64,000 nt of DNA from Brevibacillus choshinensis (GCF_001420695.1 NZ_LJJB01000007.1:209890-273889), one strand, 5' to 3'; positions 41,570 to 50,122 are shown, counted from the first letter of the stretch. Numbers and translations are program-made. Notes: generated by a model not told the origin, from the sequence alone.

Positions 41570-41959
41570 TTACTTGGAGATTCTTAAGGCAGCAACGGCT
41601 TTCAATCTTTTGTGATGATAGACATAGGACCCGCCGATCACGAGGTACCCGATGAAAAAGAACACGAGACCGCTGGGAGGGTCACCCACTGCGAGACTCG
41701 AATACATAGCGCCCGTCAAATCGATCACAAAACCGGCATACGCCCATTCCTTCAATCGTGGAAATCCGGGAGTTAAAATCGCTACCACACCCAATAATTT
41801 GGCAATGCCGATAAAGGGAAGGAGATAGTCGGGGTACCCCAGATGGCTGAATAGGGCGACTGCCTCTGGGCTAGACATGATATCAGGAATCGAGCCCAAG
41901 CCCATTAGAGCAACCATTAGTGCGGTAAAGATCCAGTAAATGATGGCTATTTTTTTCAT
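41570..41959 (-). CDS. DoxX-family membrane protein
   Basis: A 129-aa protein with four membrane helices (IAIIYWIFTALMVALMGLGS, YLLPFIGIAKLLGVVAIL, EWAYAGFVIDLTGAMYSSLA, GLVFFFIGYLVIGGSYVY). The loop around GFPRLKEWAYAGF is characteristic of the DoxX-like subfamily that travels with AHSA1 and ArsR genes. Function unknown; DoxX proteins have been linked to thiol and redox homeostasis. It is 4 bp downstream of the AHSA1 remnant and 50 bp upstream of the intact AHSA1 gene. Confidence 0.82.
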   Translation of the reverse strand: MKKIAIIYWIFTALMVALMGLGSIPDIMSSPEAVALFSHLGYPDYLLPFIGIAKLLGVVAILTPGFPRLKEWAYAGFVIDLTGAMYSSLAVGDPPSGLVFFFIGYLVIGGSYVYHHKRLKAVAALRISK

Positions 41960-41963
41960 CGGT

Positions 41964-42160
41964 TCATTCCTTTCCTTCCCGCTTCAACAATTTTTCTTCA
42001 AGACGATCAAGGGTAGATTTTGCTCCATCGATGGCGCCATATTGGTCGACCGCTATATTCAATTCCTCGATGGATGTGAACAGCATTTGCATGGTGATCT
42101 CTGTCTTCGGACCCCACCAGTGAGGTTCCTTCCTCAGTGTTTTGCTTATACAACTCGGCA
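41964..42160 (-). pseudogene. AHSA1/SRPBCC remnant with internal deletion
   Basis: The minus-strand frame downstream of arsR contains HWWGPKTEITMQMLFTSIEE... ending LDRLEEKLLKREGKE. HWWGPK belongs near residue 30 of AHSA1 proteins, while MLFTSxEELxxAVxxYGAIDG-type sequence belongs at their C-terminus. The roughly 90-100 residues normally in between are missing, and no convincing start precedes it. It is an in-frame deletion relic, or a very short non-functional product, in the slot where the original arsR-linked AHSA1 gene stood. Confidence 0.6.
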
Positions 42161-42163
42161 AGA

Positions 42164-42499
42164 CTACTGCTTGTCGTTGCGACTCACTTCCTTTCCTTGC
42201 AGTTGCCGCAAATATTCTTCCAAACGGTCGAATTTTTCTTCCCAGATGTGACGATACGATTCTACCCAATTATCCAGTTCGCGGAATGGCTCAGGTCGCA
42301 GTGTGTAGATCCGGCGGTTTGCTTGCACCTGTACTTCAACGAGACCGGCCTCAGCAAGTACTTTTAAATGTTTGGAAGCTTGCGGTTGGTTAAAGCTGAG
42401 TTGATTGGCAATTTCTCCTACCGAGAGTGGTCCATCACGTAGAAGTTCAACAATACGCAATCGGTTTGGTTCGGAAAGAGCGCTCAACGTTTTGTTCAT
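42164..42499 (-). CDS. ArsR-family transcriptional regulator
   Basis: A 111-aa winged-helix repressor: NKTLSALSEPNRLRIVELLR, then GEIANQLSFNQPQASKHLKV and the wing VEVQVQANRRIYTL. No metal-binding Cys pair is present, so it belongs to the metal-independent ArsR subgroup that controls AHSA1/SRPBCC and DoxX genes. Its ATG is only 6 bp after the -10 box, so the message is probably leaderless. The end overlaps the region of the AHSA1 remnant. Confidence 0.87.
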   Translation of the reverse strand: MNKTLSALSEPNRLRIVELLRDGPLSVGEIANQLSFNQPQASKHLKVLAEAGLVEVQVQANRRIYTLRPEPFRELDNWVESYRHIWEEKFDRLEEYLRQLQGKEVSRNDKQ

Positions 42500-42505
42500 G
42501 ACTAT

Positions 42506-42535
42506 AATATACGATTATAGGAATATTCCTGTCAA
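42506..42535 (-). promoter_or_regulatory. arsR promoter with embedded palindrome; predicted leaderless start
   Basis: On the minus strand TTGACA (42535-42530), an 18-bp spacer, TATATT (42511-42506) and then the ATG at 42499. The spacer begins with the palindrome GGAATATTCC (42520-42529), and ATTCC-TTGACA-GGAAT brackets the -35 box, so repressor binding would cover the promoter. There is no Shine-Dalgarno sequence. Confidence 0.6.
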
Positions 42536-42696
42536 GGAATATAATCAAATTTTTAGATACAAAAAACAGGCCTTCTTCCCTTATTTTTTTCCAATTATTT
42601 CTGTCATAAAATACGAGAATGGGTGATAATGAACAAGTTGTCCGATGCATGATGCGTGCAGTTTGGTAAATAGAAAGGAAGGAGGGTTATCGCTTC

Positions 42697-43137
42697 ATGA
42701 TTCGAAAAATTCTGGTCGCTCTCGTATCATCCATTCTTTTTTGTGTGGTACTTGCGTCGATCAACTACACACCTGAAGCGCAGCAACAGCCAGACACGTA
42801 CTACTGGCCGTACTTCTCTTTGGTGATGGTGTATCTTATTTATGCGACCCCGGTATATGTGGTGGGAGGCGTGCCAGCTTCCATGCTGATAGAAGCTCTG
42901 AACCGTCGAATCGCGTGGGCCAATCCTGTGATCGTCTATCTGTTCCGCCTCATCGCCTATGCGCTCGCAGGCGTTTTGGTCATGGTTCTTTTTCAGATCG
43001 TCATGACTTTAGGAAAACTGACGAATCTCTCACTGCTGTCATCAGGATATGGATGGGGAATGCTCGCGTCACTTTTGTACCTGCATGTCTGGTTGGTCAG
43101 CTTCCTCTTGATTAAGGAAAAGAGAAGGGTGTGGTAG
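42697..43137 (+). CDS. Hypothetical membrane protein, four helices
   Basis: A 146-aa protein, not recognised. Four hydrophobic segments are visible: ILVALVSSILFCVVLASI, FSLVMVYLIYATPVYVVGG, LFRLIAYALAGVLVMVLFQI and GMLASLLYLHVWLVSFLLI. It has a preceding AAGGAAGGAGGG ribosome site. The conserved-looking VGGVPASMLIEALN segment lies in the loop between helices 2 and 3. It is followed after one base by a small soluble gene, so the two may be co-transcribed. Confidence 0.6.
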   Translation: MIRKILVALVSSILFCVVLASINYTPEAQQQPDTYYWPYFSLVMVYLIYATPVYVVGGVPASMLIEALNRRIAWANPVIVYLFRLIAYALAGVLVMVLFQIVMTLGKLTNLSLLSSGYGWGMLASLLYLHVWLVSFLLIKEKRRVW

Positions 43138-43138
43138 C

Positions 43139-43354
43139 ATGTCCGTAGGTGGTTTTCAAAGCGGCTTTCACGCCCGTAAGGTCCCGCGCTCCGAAGTGAA
43201 GTGGGAGTCTTTTCTCATTTGCAGTCACGGCTGTGAAGAGGTCATCCAACTGATATCCCACGTGTCTGGGGAGGTTGAATTTGAGCTTTGCCATATGGAA
43301 GCAGAGCGGATGGGAAATGTTCTCTTGGAGGCAGCCCGGTCGAAAAGGAAATAA
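43139..43354 (+). CDS. Small hypothetical protein
   Basis: A possible 71-aa protein starting one base after the stop of the membrane-protein gene. The ribosome site is weak (AGAAGGGTGTGG). It has two cysteines (LICSHGC) and a charged amphipathic profile, no signal peptide or membrane helix. Tight spacing supports translation, but I see no family resemblance and it could be spurious. Confidence 0.4.
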   Translation: MSVGGFQSGFHARKVPRSEVKWESFLICSHGCEEVIQLISHVSGEVEFELCHMEAERMGNVLLEAARSKRK

Positions 43355-43422
43355 AACGAAACTTATATCCCCCCTATTCGTATCATGATAGAAAGACATT
43401 ATAGATAAAGGGGAGGCGGAAC

Positions 43423-44253
43423 ATGTCAGACGATAATGTGGTGAAAATGAGTCCCTTTAAGGTCGGTGGACGGCTGATTACGGCCATTTTGATTATTCTT
43501 GTCGTGGTGCTACTCGGAACTCAATCCTTTACGATCATTTCAGCGGGTCATAGCGGGGTCGTCTTGCAGCTGGGAGCTGTTCAGCCAAAGGTACTGCAGG
43601 AAGGGCTTCATTTCAAGATTCCGTTTATTCAAACAGTCATTCCGATGGAAGTACGGGTACAGAAGTCAGAAATGAGTCAGACCTCTGCTTCACGTGACCT
43701 GCAGACCGTCTCGACGACCATTGCAGTCAATCACCATTTGGATGCGGATAACGTAAACAAGCTGTACCAGCAGGTCGGTCTCGAATACGCCAGTCGCATC
43801 GTAGATCCAGCCATCGCCGAGGCGCTCAAGGCTGTTACGGCCCAATATACAGCAGAGGAGCTCATCTCCAAACGCTCCGAGGTCAGCAACAAGGTAAAAG
43901 ACGTGCTGAAACAAAAATTGTCTACCTATAACGTGATTCTGGATGAGATCAACATCCGCGAGTTTACGTTCAGCGACGAATTCAATCGCGCTATTGAATC
44001 CAAGCAGGTAGCGGAGCAGCAAGCACTCAAATCCAAGCTGGACTTGGAACGGATCAAGATTGAGAAAGAACAGGAAATTACGAAGGCGCAAGCGCAGGCA
44101 GAAGCGCTGCGACTGCAAAAGCAAGAAGTAACGCCTGAGCTGATCCAGCTCAGACAAATCGAGGCTCAGCTGGAAGCGATCCGCAAGTGGGATGGCAAAC
44201 TGCCGAATGTTACCGGGGGAGCTACTCCGTTTATTAATGTAGAGAACAAATAA
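43423..44253 (+). CDS. SPFH/prohibitin-family membrane protein
   Basis: A 276-aa prohibitin-like protein. One N-terminal membrane helix (LITAILIILVVVLLGTQSFT, about 17-36) is followed by the SPFH/band-7 domain (SGVVLQLGAVQPKVLQEGLH...FIQTVIPMEVRVQ) and a long alanine/glutamate-rich coiled coil (about 180-240, with KLDLERIKIEKEQEITKAQA). Such proteins form ring-like scaffolds in membrane microdomains and regulate membrane proteases. GGGGAGG precedes the ATG. It stands alone and ends at a strong terminator. Confidence 0.88.
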   Translation: MSDDNVVKMSPFKVGGRLITAILIILVVVLLGTQSFTIISAGHSGVVLQLGAVQPKVLQEGLHFKIPFIQTVIPMEVRVQKSEMSQTSASRDLQTVSTTIAVNHHLDADNVNKLYQQVGLEYASRIVDPAIAEALKAVTAQYTAEELISKRSEVSNKVKDVLKQKLSTYNVILDEINIREFTFSDEFNRAIESKQVAEQQALKSKLDLERIKIEKEQEITKAQAQAEALRLQKQEVTPELIQLRQIEAQLEAIRKWDGKLPNVTGGATPFINVENK

Positions 44254-44268
44254 ATAATCGAGTGAAGG

Positions 44269-44308
44269 GACCATCCAAAGACGTGAATCGTCTGGATGGT
44301 CTTTTTTT
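44269..44308 (+). terminator. Terminator after the SPFH gene
   Basis: Stem GACCATCCA / TGGATGGTC with an inner ACG/CGT pairing and T7 tail. Confidence 0.88.
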
Positions 44309-44411
44309 ATTGCCGTTCGTTGATCATGAGCGCCTGCCCCAATTGGATGCTGCAGCAGAATCCTGGATAGAATGCTAAGGAAAGGAAAAATGTCAGTTCG
44401 GTAGGTGGAGC

Positions 44412-45119
44412 ATGGAGCATATTCTCGAAATGGTTGGCAGGGCGGCTTTGGCTTTTGCGATCATGATGGTGATTACCCGGTTGTTGGGGAAGCAGACGAT
44501 TGCGCAAATGACCTATCACGATTTTGTAGCGGCGATTACACTGGGCGCGCTGACTGCAAATCTTGCGTTTAACGTTCAAATGAAAATGTGGCATATGATC
44601 ACAACGCTGCTGACGTTCACTGGCATTGCGTACTTGCTGATGGATCTGTCGCTCAGAAATCGGACATTGAGAAAATGGTTTTCCGGTCAGCCGACAATGA
44701 TTATCCAGAATGGAAAAATATTAGAGGGAAACATGCGGAAATTGAAATTCTCTCTAGATACACTGAATCAGGAGCTGCGGGAAAGAAATATCTATAACAT
44801 CGAAGAAGTTCAATTCGCCGTCTTGGAGCTGAACGGTGAGATCTCTATTCTTCGAAAGCCTGAGTATCTGCCTGTAACCCGAAAGGATTTGAAACTGAAA
44901 TCGGACAGGCAATGGTTTCCGGTCGAGCTGATTATGGATGGAAAGATCATTCAAGATAACCTGCAACAAAACAACCTGACGATCGAATGGCTGATGAGTC
45001 AGGTACAAAAGAAAGGGCTGACCGTCGCAGAAGTAAACTATGCGGTGAAGAGTTCGAATGGTCATGTCTATTTCGACAAGTACGATGATCAAATGTCCAA
45101 TCCAATTGATAAAGAGTGA
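44412..45119 (+). CDS. DUF421 (YetF/YcaP-like) membrane protein
   Basis: A 235-aa protein of the DUF421 family. Three N-terminal helices (about 5-80; ALAFAIMMVITRLLGKQTIA, TLLTFTGIAYLLMDLSL) precede the cytoplasmic two-repeat domain with QPTMIIQNGKILEGNMRKLK and the late ELIMDGKIIQDNLQQNNL. RLLGKQTIAQMTYHDFVAAI is the family signature. Members in spore formers have been tied to spore or membrane functions, but the biochemical role is unknown. A very small frame follows directly. Confidence 0.88.
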   Translation: MEHILEMVGRAALAFAIMMVITRLLGKQTIAQMTYHDFVAAITLGALTANLAFNVQMKMWHMITTLLTFTGIAYLLMDLSLRNRTLRKWFSGQPTMIIQNGKILEGNMRKLKFSLDTLNQELRERNIYNIEEVQFAVLELNGEISILRKPEYLPVTRKDLKLKSDRQWFPVELIMDGKIIQDNLQQNNLTIEWLMSQVQKKGLTVAEVNYAVKSSNGHVYFDKYDDQMSNPIDKE

Positions 45120-45123
45120 GGAC

Positions 45124-45240
45124 ATGGGAGGAGCTGGTCTGGGAAGCGCAGCGGAACATGAAAACCCATTAACGGTAGTGATTCCCTCCATCGAATCTAT
45201 TGATTGGACGGTTCTGGAAATTCCTGATAATGTAGTCTGA
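45124..45240 (+). CDS. Possible 38-aa small protein downstream of DUF421 gene
   Basis: A short frame starting 4 bp after the DUF421 stop, MGGAGLGSAAEHENPLTVVI... ending TVLEIPDNVV. The GTGAGG just before the ATG is a weak, close ribosome site. The sequence has sensible amino-acid use and fills the gap up to the DinB-like gene (20 bp), so it may be a real accessory peptide of the DUF421 protein. No resemblance recognised. Confidence 0.35.
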   Translation: MGGAGLGSAAEHENPLTVVIPSIESIDWTVLEIPDNVV

Positions 45241-45259
45241 AGTATCAGGAGGTGATCCG

Positions 45260-45706
45260 ATGGAAACCACCATCGCTCGATTGCAGAAGCATTTGCAGGA
45301 GGTTCCTCAGGCTTTTCGCGCGATACCAGCCGATCAGACGACAAAAAGTCCAGTTCCAGAAAAATGGTCTCCCCTAGAAATTCTGGGCCATTTGTGTGAT
45401 TCAGCGATCAACAATCTCGGACGCTTTATTCGAGCTCAGACGGAACAGCCTTATCACATCGTTCCTTACAAGCAGAACGAGTGGGTAAGTAACCAGGCGT
45501 ATCAGGAACGGCCAGTGGAAGAAATCGTACAGCTGTGGATCGGCTTGAACCAATCGGTGCTGCACGTAATGAAGACGATGCCACCGGATAAAGGTCAACA
45601 TCGATGTGAAGTGCCCGATGGTACTACCGTTACTCTGGAGTGGCTCATGGCCGATTACGTGGATCATCTGGAGCATCATCTTGGACAAATCTGTAAAGGA
45701 ATCTAG
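45260..45706 (+). CDS. DinB-family four-helix-bundle protein
   Basis: A 148-aa DinB/YfiT-like protein: LQKHLQEVPQAFRAIPADQT, the metal-His region WSPLEILGHLCDSAINNLGR and the second His motif YVDHLEHHLGQI at the C-terminus. This fold binds a divalent metal with three histidines and is used by thiol transferases (bacillithiol, mycothiol) and many uncharacterised proteins. AGGAGGTGATCCG precedes ATG 45260. It ends in a clear terminator. Confidence 0.85.
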   Translation: METTIARLQKHLQEVPQAFRAIPADQTTKSPVPEKWSPLEILGHLCDSAINNLGRFIRAQTEQPYHIVPYKQNEWVSNQAYQERPVEEIVQLWIGLNQSVLHVMKTMPPDKGQHRCEVPDGTTVTLEWLMADYVDHLEHHLGQICKGI

Positions 45707-45710
45707 CAGC

Positions 45711-45744
45711 AAAAAAACGCGGCCATCTCGGTTCGCGTTTTTTG
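45711..45744. terminator. Terminator after the DinB-like gene
   Basis: Stem AAAAAAACGCG / CGCGTTTTTT, usable from both sides, between convergent genes. Confidence 0.8.
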
Positions 45745-45763
45745 TATCAAATGATGGAATTAG

Positions 45764-46585
45764 TTAGCAGATGCTATCGTGCTGCTCGTAGCCTGCTAGT
45801 ACAGACGTGACGATATGTATGGAGTCAAATTCGCCTTCGGATGCTTCTACGATCGGCAGATTCATAGGAAAGAGAGTACGATTGATCTCATCGGCTGACA
45901 TCCCTCTGCCGTGGAGGAGAAGAATTTCACCGGTGAGGTTCTCCAGGTGGTCGAGCTTTTTTTGCAGCATGGCTTTGCCATTTGCGATATAGCCAGCATG
46001 GGCACAATACAGGGCTTGAAAATCGTGGGACAGGACCAGACGAATGGAGCTCATCAGTATTGGAATCGACTCTTCCCGCAGGATGACTTTTGTTTTGATG
46101 CCCAAAAAGAGATCCCCAGCGAACAAACGGCCCGTCTTTTCATGGATCAAGGCGATATGGTCATGGGCATGGCCCGGCGTTTCGAGCACTTTCCAATCCA
46201 GAGTACGTGAGTGGAACGATTTTTTTAAAGGATGTGCGTGAAACGGCTCTCGGATCCCCCATGTGAGTTGACGGTACTCCGGGTAATCGGCTTGCTGTGA
46301 ACAAAAGGCAACCCCTCTATCATGAATGTAAATGGGCACGTTGAGATTGTTTTCGATCCAGGCAGCCGTTCCTACATGATCCTCGTGACTGTGGGTGAGG
46401 ACGACAGACTCGAAGGCTGAGGATTGGTAAAACGGGATCAGCGATTCTTCGATCATTTTCGGCCCTGTATCGATCAGCATGCCATCCGTCAAGAACACAT
46501 AGATAGATGAATCACGTCCTCGTCTTTTCACAATCCCTTCCACACATACGACATCTTCGTGATTGTAGATGTGAATCATGTGCAA
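45764..46585 (-). CDS. Metallo-beta-lactamase-fold hydrolase
   Basis: A 273-aa MBL-fold protein with the metal motif HSHEDH (about 80-85; VLTHSHEDHVGTAAWIE), the GHAHDHIAL region carrying the third His, Asp in GRLFAGDLFL and a late histidine near YCAHAGYI. This layout matches glyoxalase-II-like enzymes; the substrate cannot be told. The start could be ATG 46585 or ATG 46579, with GGAGGGG upstream on the minus strand. It is unrelated in context to the lactonase at 3709. Confidence 0.82.
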   Translation of the reverse strand: MHMIHIYNHEDVVCVEGIVKRRGRDSSIYVFLTDGMLIDTGPKMIEESLIPFYQSSAFESVVLTHSHEDHVGTAAWIENNLNVPIYIHDRGVAFCSQQADYPEYRQLTWGIREPFHAHPLKKSFHSRTLDWKVLETPGHAHDHIALIHEKTGRLFAGDLFLGIKTKVILREESIPILMSSIRLVLSHDFQALYCAHAGYIANGKAMLQKKLDHLENLTGEILLLHGRGMSADEINRTLFPMNLPIVEASEGEFDSIHIVTSVLAGYEQHDSIC

Positions 46586-46741
46586 CCCCTCCAGCTATAA
46601 AATCCTCTCTACCAGTAAAAAAGTTAGCTCATCTGTTTATTATACGATTAATTGATTATTCTGTCATTTTCTAGAGGCTTTTTGCCGAGCTGGAACGTGT
46701 GTAAGATGAAAGGATGACGATGCTTTGCAAGAGGTGAAGGA

Positions 46742-49273
46742 ATGAAAGCACTGCCTATAGATGAAATTTTGCCCGAATTGATTGAAAAGCTGAGAGCGCA
46801 TACGAGGGCTGTTCTCGTCGCTGCTCCTGGGGCGGGAAAGACGACGCGGGTTCCACTGGCACTGCGGGATGAGCCTTGGCTCGCGGGACGTCGTATTTTG
46901 ATGCTGGAGCCGCGCCGTCTGGCTGCGAGGTCTTCGGCACGGTATATGGCTGCTGCCTTGGGAGAGCAGGTCGGGCAGACAGTGGGGTATCGTGTCAAAA
47001 TGGATGCGAAGGTAGGGCCGAGCACCCGAATCGAGGTCATCACAGAAGGGGTACTGACCCGTATGCTCCAGGCAGACCCTGGGCTAGAAGATGTCGGGCT
47101 CATCCTATTCGATGAATTTCATGAGCGAAGCTTGCATGCGGATCTCGGACTGGCCCTCAGCCTGCAGGCACAGAGCTTATTTCGAGAAGACTTGCGCCTC
47201 GTCGTGATGTCGGCGACTCTGGATGCTTCTTCCGTAGCTGCGATGATGGAGAACGCACCGGTGATCGTGAGTGAAGGCAGAGTGTTTCCGGTACAAACGC
47301 ACTATCTCACACGGCCGATGGAGGGACGTCTGGAGACGAACATCGTACAGTTGATCCAGCAGGCGTTGTCCGAGGAAACCGGAGATATGCTAGTCTTTCT
47401 CCCTGGTGCGGGTGAAATTCGCCGCGTAGAGACCTTGCTTCGTGAGAGCGACTTGCCGTCCTCTACCGTTCTCGCGCCTCTCTATGGTGCGCTCCCACAA
47501 GAAGTGCAGGATGCTGCGATTCAGCCGGGAACGTCTGGGAAGCGCAAGATCGTCTTGGCTACATCGATTGCTGAGACAAGCCTGACGGTAGAAGGGGTAC
47601 GCATTGTCATCGATAGCGGCTTGATGCGGGTCCCGCGTTTTTCTCCCCGAACAGGGATGACGCGACTAGAAACGATCCAGGTATCAAAGGCGTCCGCAGA
47701 TCAGCGTCGAGGCAGGGCAGGTCGGCTCACGCCAGGTGTCTGCTACCGGATGTGGACGCTGCAGGAGGATCGTGCCCTGACTGCTCACACGGCACCAGAA
47801 ATCAAGGAAGCGGATTTGACCCCACTCGCTCTCGAGTTGGCAGCGTGGGGTGTGAATGATCCAGCTGAGCTGTCATGGCTGGACGAACCGCCAAAAGCAG
47901 CACTCGAGCATGCCCATGAGCTATTACTCCAGCTCGGTGCATTGGATCCTGACAAGCGTATTACTTCACATGGACGACAGCTTGCTGAAATGCCTTTGCA
48001 CCCGAGATTAGGGCATATGATCCAAAAAGCAAAGGAACGGGGACTCACAGGTATGGCATGCGAGCTGGCAGCCCTGCTGGGGGAAAAGGACATTTTGAGG
48101 GGGAGAAAGGCTGCTCATGATGTAGATCTGCGGCTGCGAATGGAGACACTTCGTTCGGTAGCATCCAGAGGAGAGGCGGCTCTGTCGGGGCATGCGGATT
48201 ACGTAGAAGTCGACGAAGGAGCGTGCCGAAGGATATGGCAGGAAGCTGCTCAGCTCAAACAGGCTTGGAGTAGTAGTCTGCAAAAAGAGGGAGCGAAACA
48301 AAGCGTCTCTCTGGACGCGATCGGTACCTTGCTGGCGGAAGCCTATCCGGATCGAATCGGACAACGCAGAGGAAATGGGAAGTATTTGCTTCGCAATGGG
48401 CGTGGAGCGGCATTTGCCACAGATCAACCGCTAGCGTACGCTCCTTATATCGTGGCGGCACAGCTGGACGATCAAGGATCAGACAGTCGCATCATGTTGG
48501 CCGCGAGTATCACCCAGACAGAGCTGGAAGGCGTATGCGATGAGCAGGTGGAGGAAGAAACAGCGGTATGGTGGGAGAAAGCATCCCAATCGGTGCGTGC
48601 CCGCAAACGAACGCGTCTCGGTGCGCTGATCCTGCGGGAAGCGTCTGTCGCCCAAGCGAATCAAGAGGCAGTCACGGAGGCATTACTTAGTGGGATTGCG
48701 TCAGAGGGTCTAGGGCTTTTGCCGTGGAATCGCCATTCCCGCCAGCTACAGGAGCGCATGCTCTTTATGCATAGACTGGATGACGCTTGGCCAGATGTAT
48801 CAGATGATGCACTGCTAGAGACGCTGGGAGAGTGGCTGGGACCGCATGCCTATGGTTGCAAAAGCCGGGATGACTTATCGAGGCTGTCCCTCACTTCTAT
48901 CCTGGAGAGCATGCTGAGCTGGAACCAAAAGAGGGAGCTGGATGAACACGCCCCCACCCATATGGTCGTTCCCAGCGGCTCTCGTGTACCGATCGACTAT
49001 AACAATCAGGAGGCACCCATCCTAGCAGTACGATTACAAGAGCTGTTTGGCTGGAAAGAGACACCGAGGATTGGGAGTGGACGTATTCCGCTGACGCTGC
49101 AACTGCTGTCGCCTGCACATCGACCGGTCCAGGTCACGAGGGATTTGGCCAGCTTTTGGCTGCATACGTATTTTGAAGTGAAGAAAGATTTGAAGGGGCG
49201 CTATCCCAAGCATTACTGGCCGGACGATCCGCTGCAGGCTATTCCTACAAACCGTACGCGCCCACGTTCCTAG
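46742..49273 (+). CDS. hrpB: ATP-dependent RNA helicase HrpB (DEAH family)
   Basis: An 843-aa DEAH-box helicase. Walker A is APGAGKTTRVPLAL (about 30-43), the DEAH-type box is FDEFHERSLHADL, motif III is MSATLD, and motif VI is QRRGRAGRLTPGVCYR. The HA2 and HrpB-specific C-terminal domains follow up to GRYPKHYWPDDP, a typical HrpB ending. Length agrees with the family. Its cellular role is poorly defined. AAGAGGTGAAGG precedes the ATG. Monocistronic. Confidence 0.92.
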   Translation: MKALPIDEILPELIEKLRAHTRAVLVAAPGAGKTTRVPLALRDEPWLAGRRILMLEPRRLAARSSARYMAAALGEQVGQTVGYRVKMDAKVGPSTRIEVITEGVLTRMLQADPGLEDVGLILFDEFHERSLHADLGLALSLQAQSLFREDLRLVVMSATLDASSVAAMMENAPVIVSEGRVFPVQTHYLTRPMEGRLETNIVQLIQQALSEETGDMLVFLPGAGEIRRVETLLRESDLPSSTVLAPLYGALPQEVQDAAIQPGTSGKRKIVLATSIAETSLTVEGVRIVIDSGLMRVPRFSPRTGMTRLETIQVSKASADQRRGRAGRLTPGVCYRMWTLQEDRALTAHTAPEIKEADLTPLALELAAWGVNDPAELSWLDEPPKAALEHAHELLLQLGALDPDKRITSHGRQLAEMPLHPRLGHMIQKAKERGLTGMACELAALLGEKDILRGRKAAHDVDLRLRMETLRSVASRGEAALSGHADYVEVDEGACRRIWQEAAQLKQAWSSSLQKEGAKQSVSLDAIGTLLAEAYPDRIGQRRGNGKYLLRNGRGAAFATDQPLAYAPYIVAAQLDDQGSDSRIMLAASITQTELEGVCDEQVEEETAVWWEKASQSVRARKRTRLGALILREASVAQANQEAVTEALLSGIASEGLGLLPWNRHSRQLQERMLFMHRLDDAWPDVSDDALLETLGEWLGPHAYGCKSRDDLSRLSLTSILESMLSWNQKRELDEHAPTHMVVPSGSRVPIDYNNQEAPILAVRLQELFGWKETPRIGSGRIPLTLQLLSPAHRPVQVTRDLASFWLHTYFEVKKDLKGRYPKHYWPDDPLQAIPTNRTRPRS

Positions 49274-49356
49274 TCCAATTGTAAAGCTTTGGGAATATCC
49301 TCTCATTTTTGTAGTTCCATGTTCGTGAATGGGGGGGTTTCTGAAACTTTCTTGGT

Positions 49357-49399
49357 GGGTAGTCACGTCGAGAAGGTACCGTGCTTTTCGTAACTACCC
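49357..49399. other. Long imperfect hairpin in the convergent gap hrpB/bluB
   Basis: GGGTAGT (49357-49363) pairs with ACTACCC (49393-49399), and within it CGAGAAG pairs with CTTTTCG. It is not followed by a T-run. It could be part of a 3' UTR structure or a small RNA; nothing more can be said. Confidence 0.4.
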
Positions 49400-49410
49400 T
49401 TCCGTTTTTG

Positions 49411-49444
49411 GGGCTGCTTGTTCGCAAGCAGCTCTTTTTTTTTG
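49411..49444. terminator. Terminator downstream of hrpB
   Basis: Perfect 8-bp stem GCTGCTTG / CAAGCAGC with a TTCG tetraloop and a T9 tail. Confidence 0.9.
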
Positions 49445-49456
49445 TCTGCTTTTGTT

Positions 49457-50122
49457 TTACTCCGGTACGGTCGTGTCAGCTCCCCAGCGCTCGCGGTAAA
49501 TGAGCTTTTGCAAATCCTGACGTTTTTCCCACTGATGGATCTCCAGGAGAGGACGGTCCGGATAGTGGTCGGTGTATCCAATGGACAGCAAGGCTACTGG
49601 ATCGATGTGAGGGGGGATGTCTAGAATCCGGCGGACATCTGATTTTTTATAAAAGCTGACCCACCCCATAGCCAGTTCTTCGGCGTAAGCAGCCAGCCAC
49701 ATGTTTTGGATGGCACAGCTGACGGACATGATGTCTGTCTCCGGTATGGAATTTCGCCCAAGAACGTGGTCACCACCACGAGTCGGGTCACAGGTCACAC
49801 AGATCGTGACAGGTGCTTCCTTGATTCCTTGAATTTTCAGCTCCAGAAAAGTAGACTCACGCCCAGAGCCTTCATAATGAATCGACAGAGCACGCCTTTC
49901 TTTGTCTGCACTTTCAGCCAGCTGTTGCTTGAGGGTATCGTCTGTAACCATGATGAAATTCCACGGCTGCATGAACCCGACAGATGGCGCGTGATGAGCA
50001 GCAGCGAGGATCATGGCCAGCTTTTCAGGCGGGACGGGGTCGCTGCGAAATGTGCGTATATCTCTTCGATTGCTAATGGCTTTATAGAGACCGATTTTTT
50101 CTTCGTCCGTCAATCGATTCAT
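49457..50122 (-). CDS. bluB: 5,6-dimethylbenzimidazole synthase (BluB)
   Basis: A 221-aa nitroreductase-fold enzyme of the BluB family, which breaks down reduced FMN with oxygen to give 5,6-dimethylbenzimidazole, the lower ligand of cobalamin. Features: NRRDIRTFRSDPVPPEKLAMI, the diagnostic HHAPSVGFMQPWNFIMV and IQNMWLAAYAEELAMGWVSF, and a PDRPLLEIHQW tail. ATG 50122 has AGGAGGG upstream on the minus strand; an in-frame ATG at 50146 has no ribosome site. No other cobalamin gene is near. Confidence 0.87.
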   Translation of the reverse strand: MNRLTDEEKIGLYKAISNRRDIRTFRSDPVPPEKLAMILAAAHHAPSVGFMQPWNFIMVTDDTLKQQLAESADKERRALSIHYEGSGRESTFLELKIQGIKEAPVTICVTCDPTRGGDHVLGRNSIPETDIMSVSCAIQNMWLAAYAEELAMGWVSFYKKSDVRRILDIPPHIDPVALLSIGYTDHYPDRPLLEIHQWEKRQDLQKLIYRERWGADTTVPE

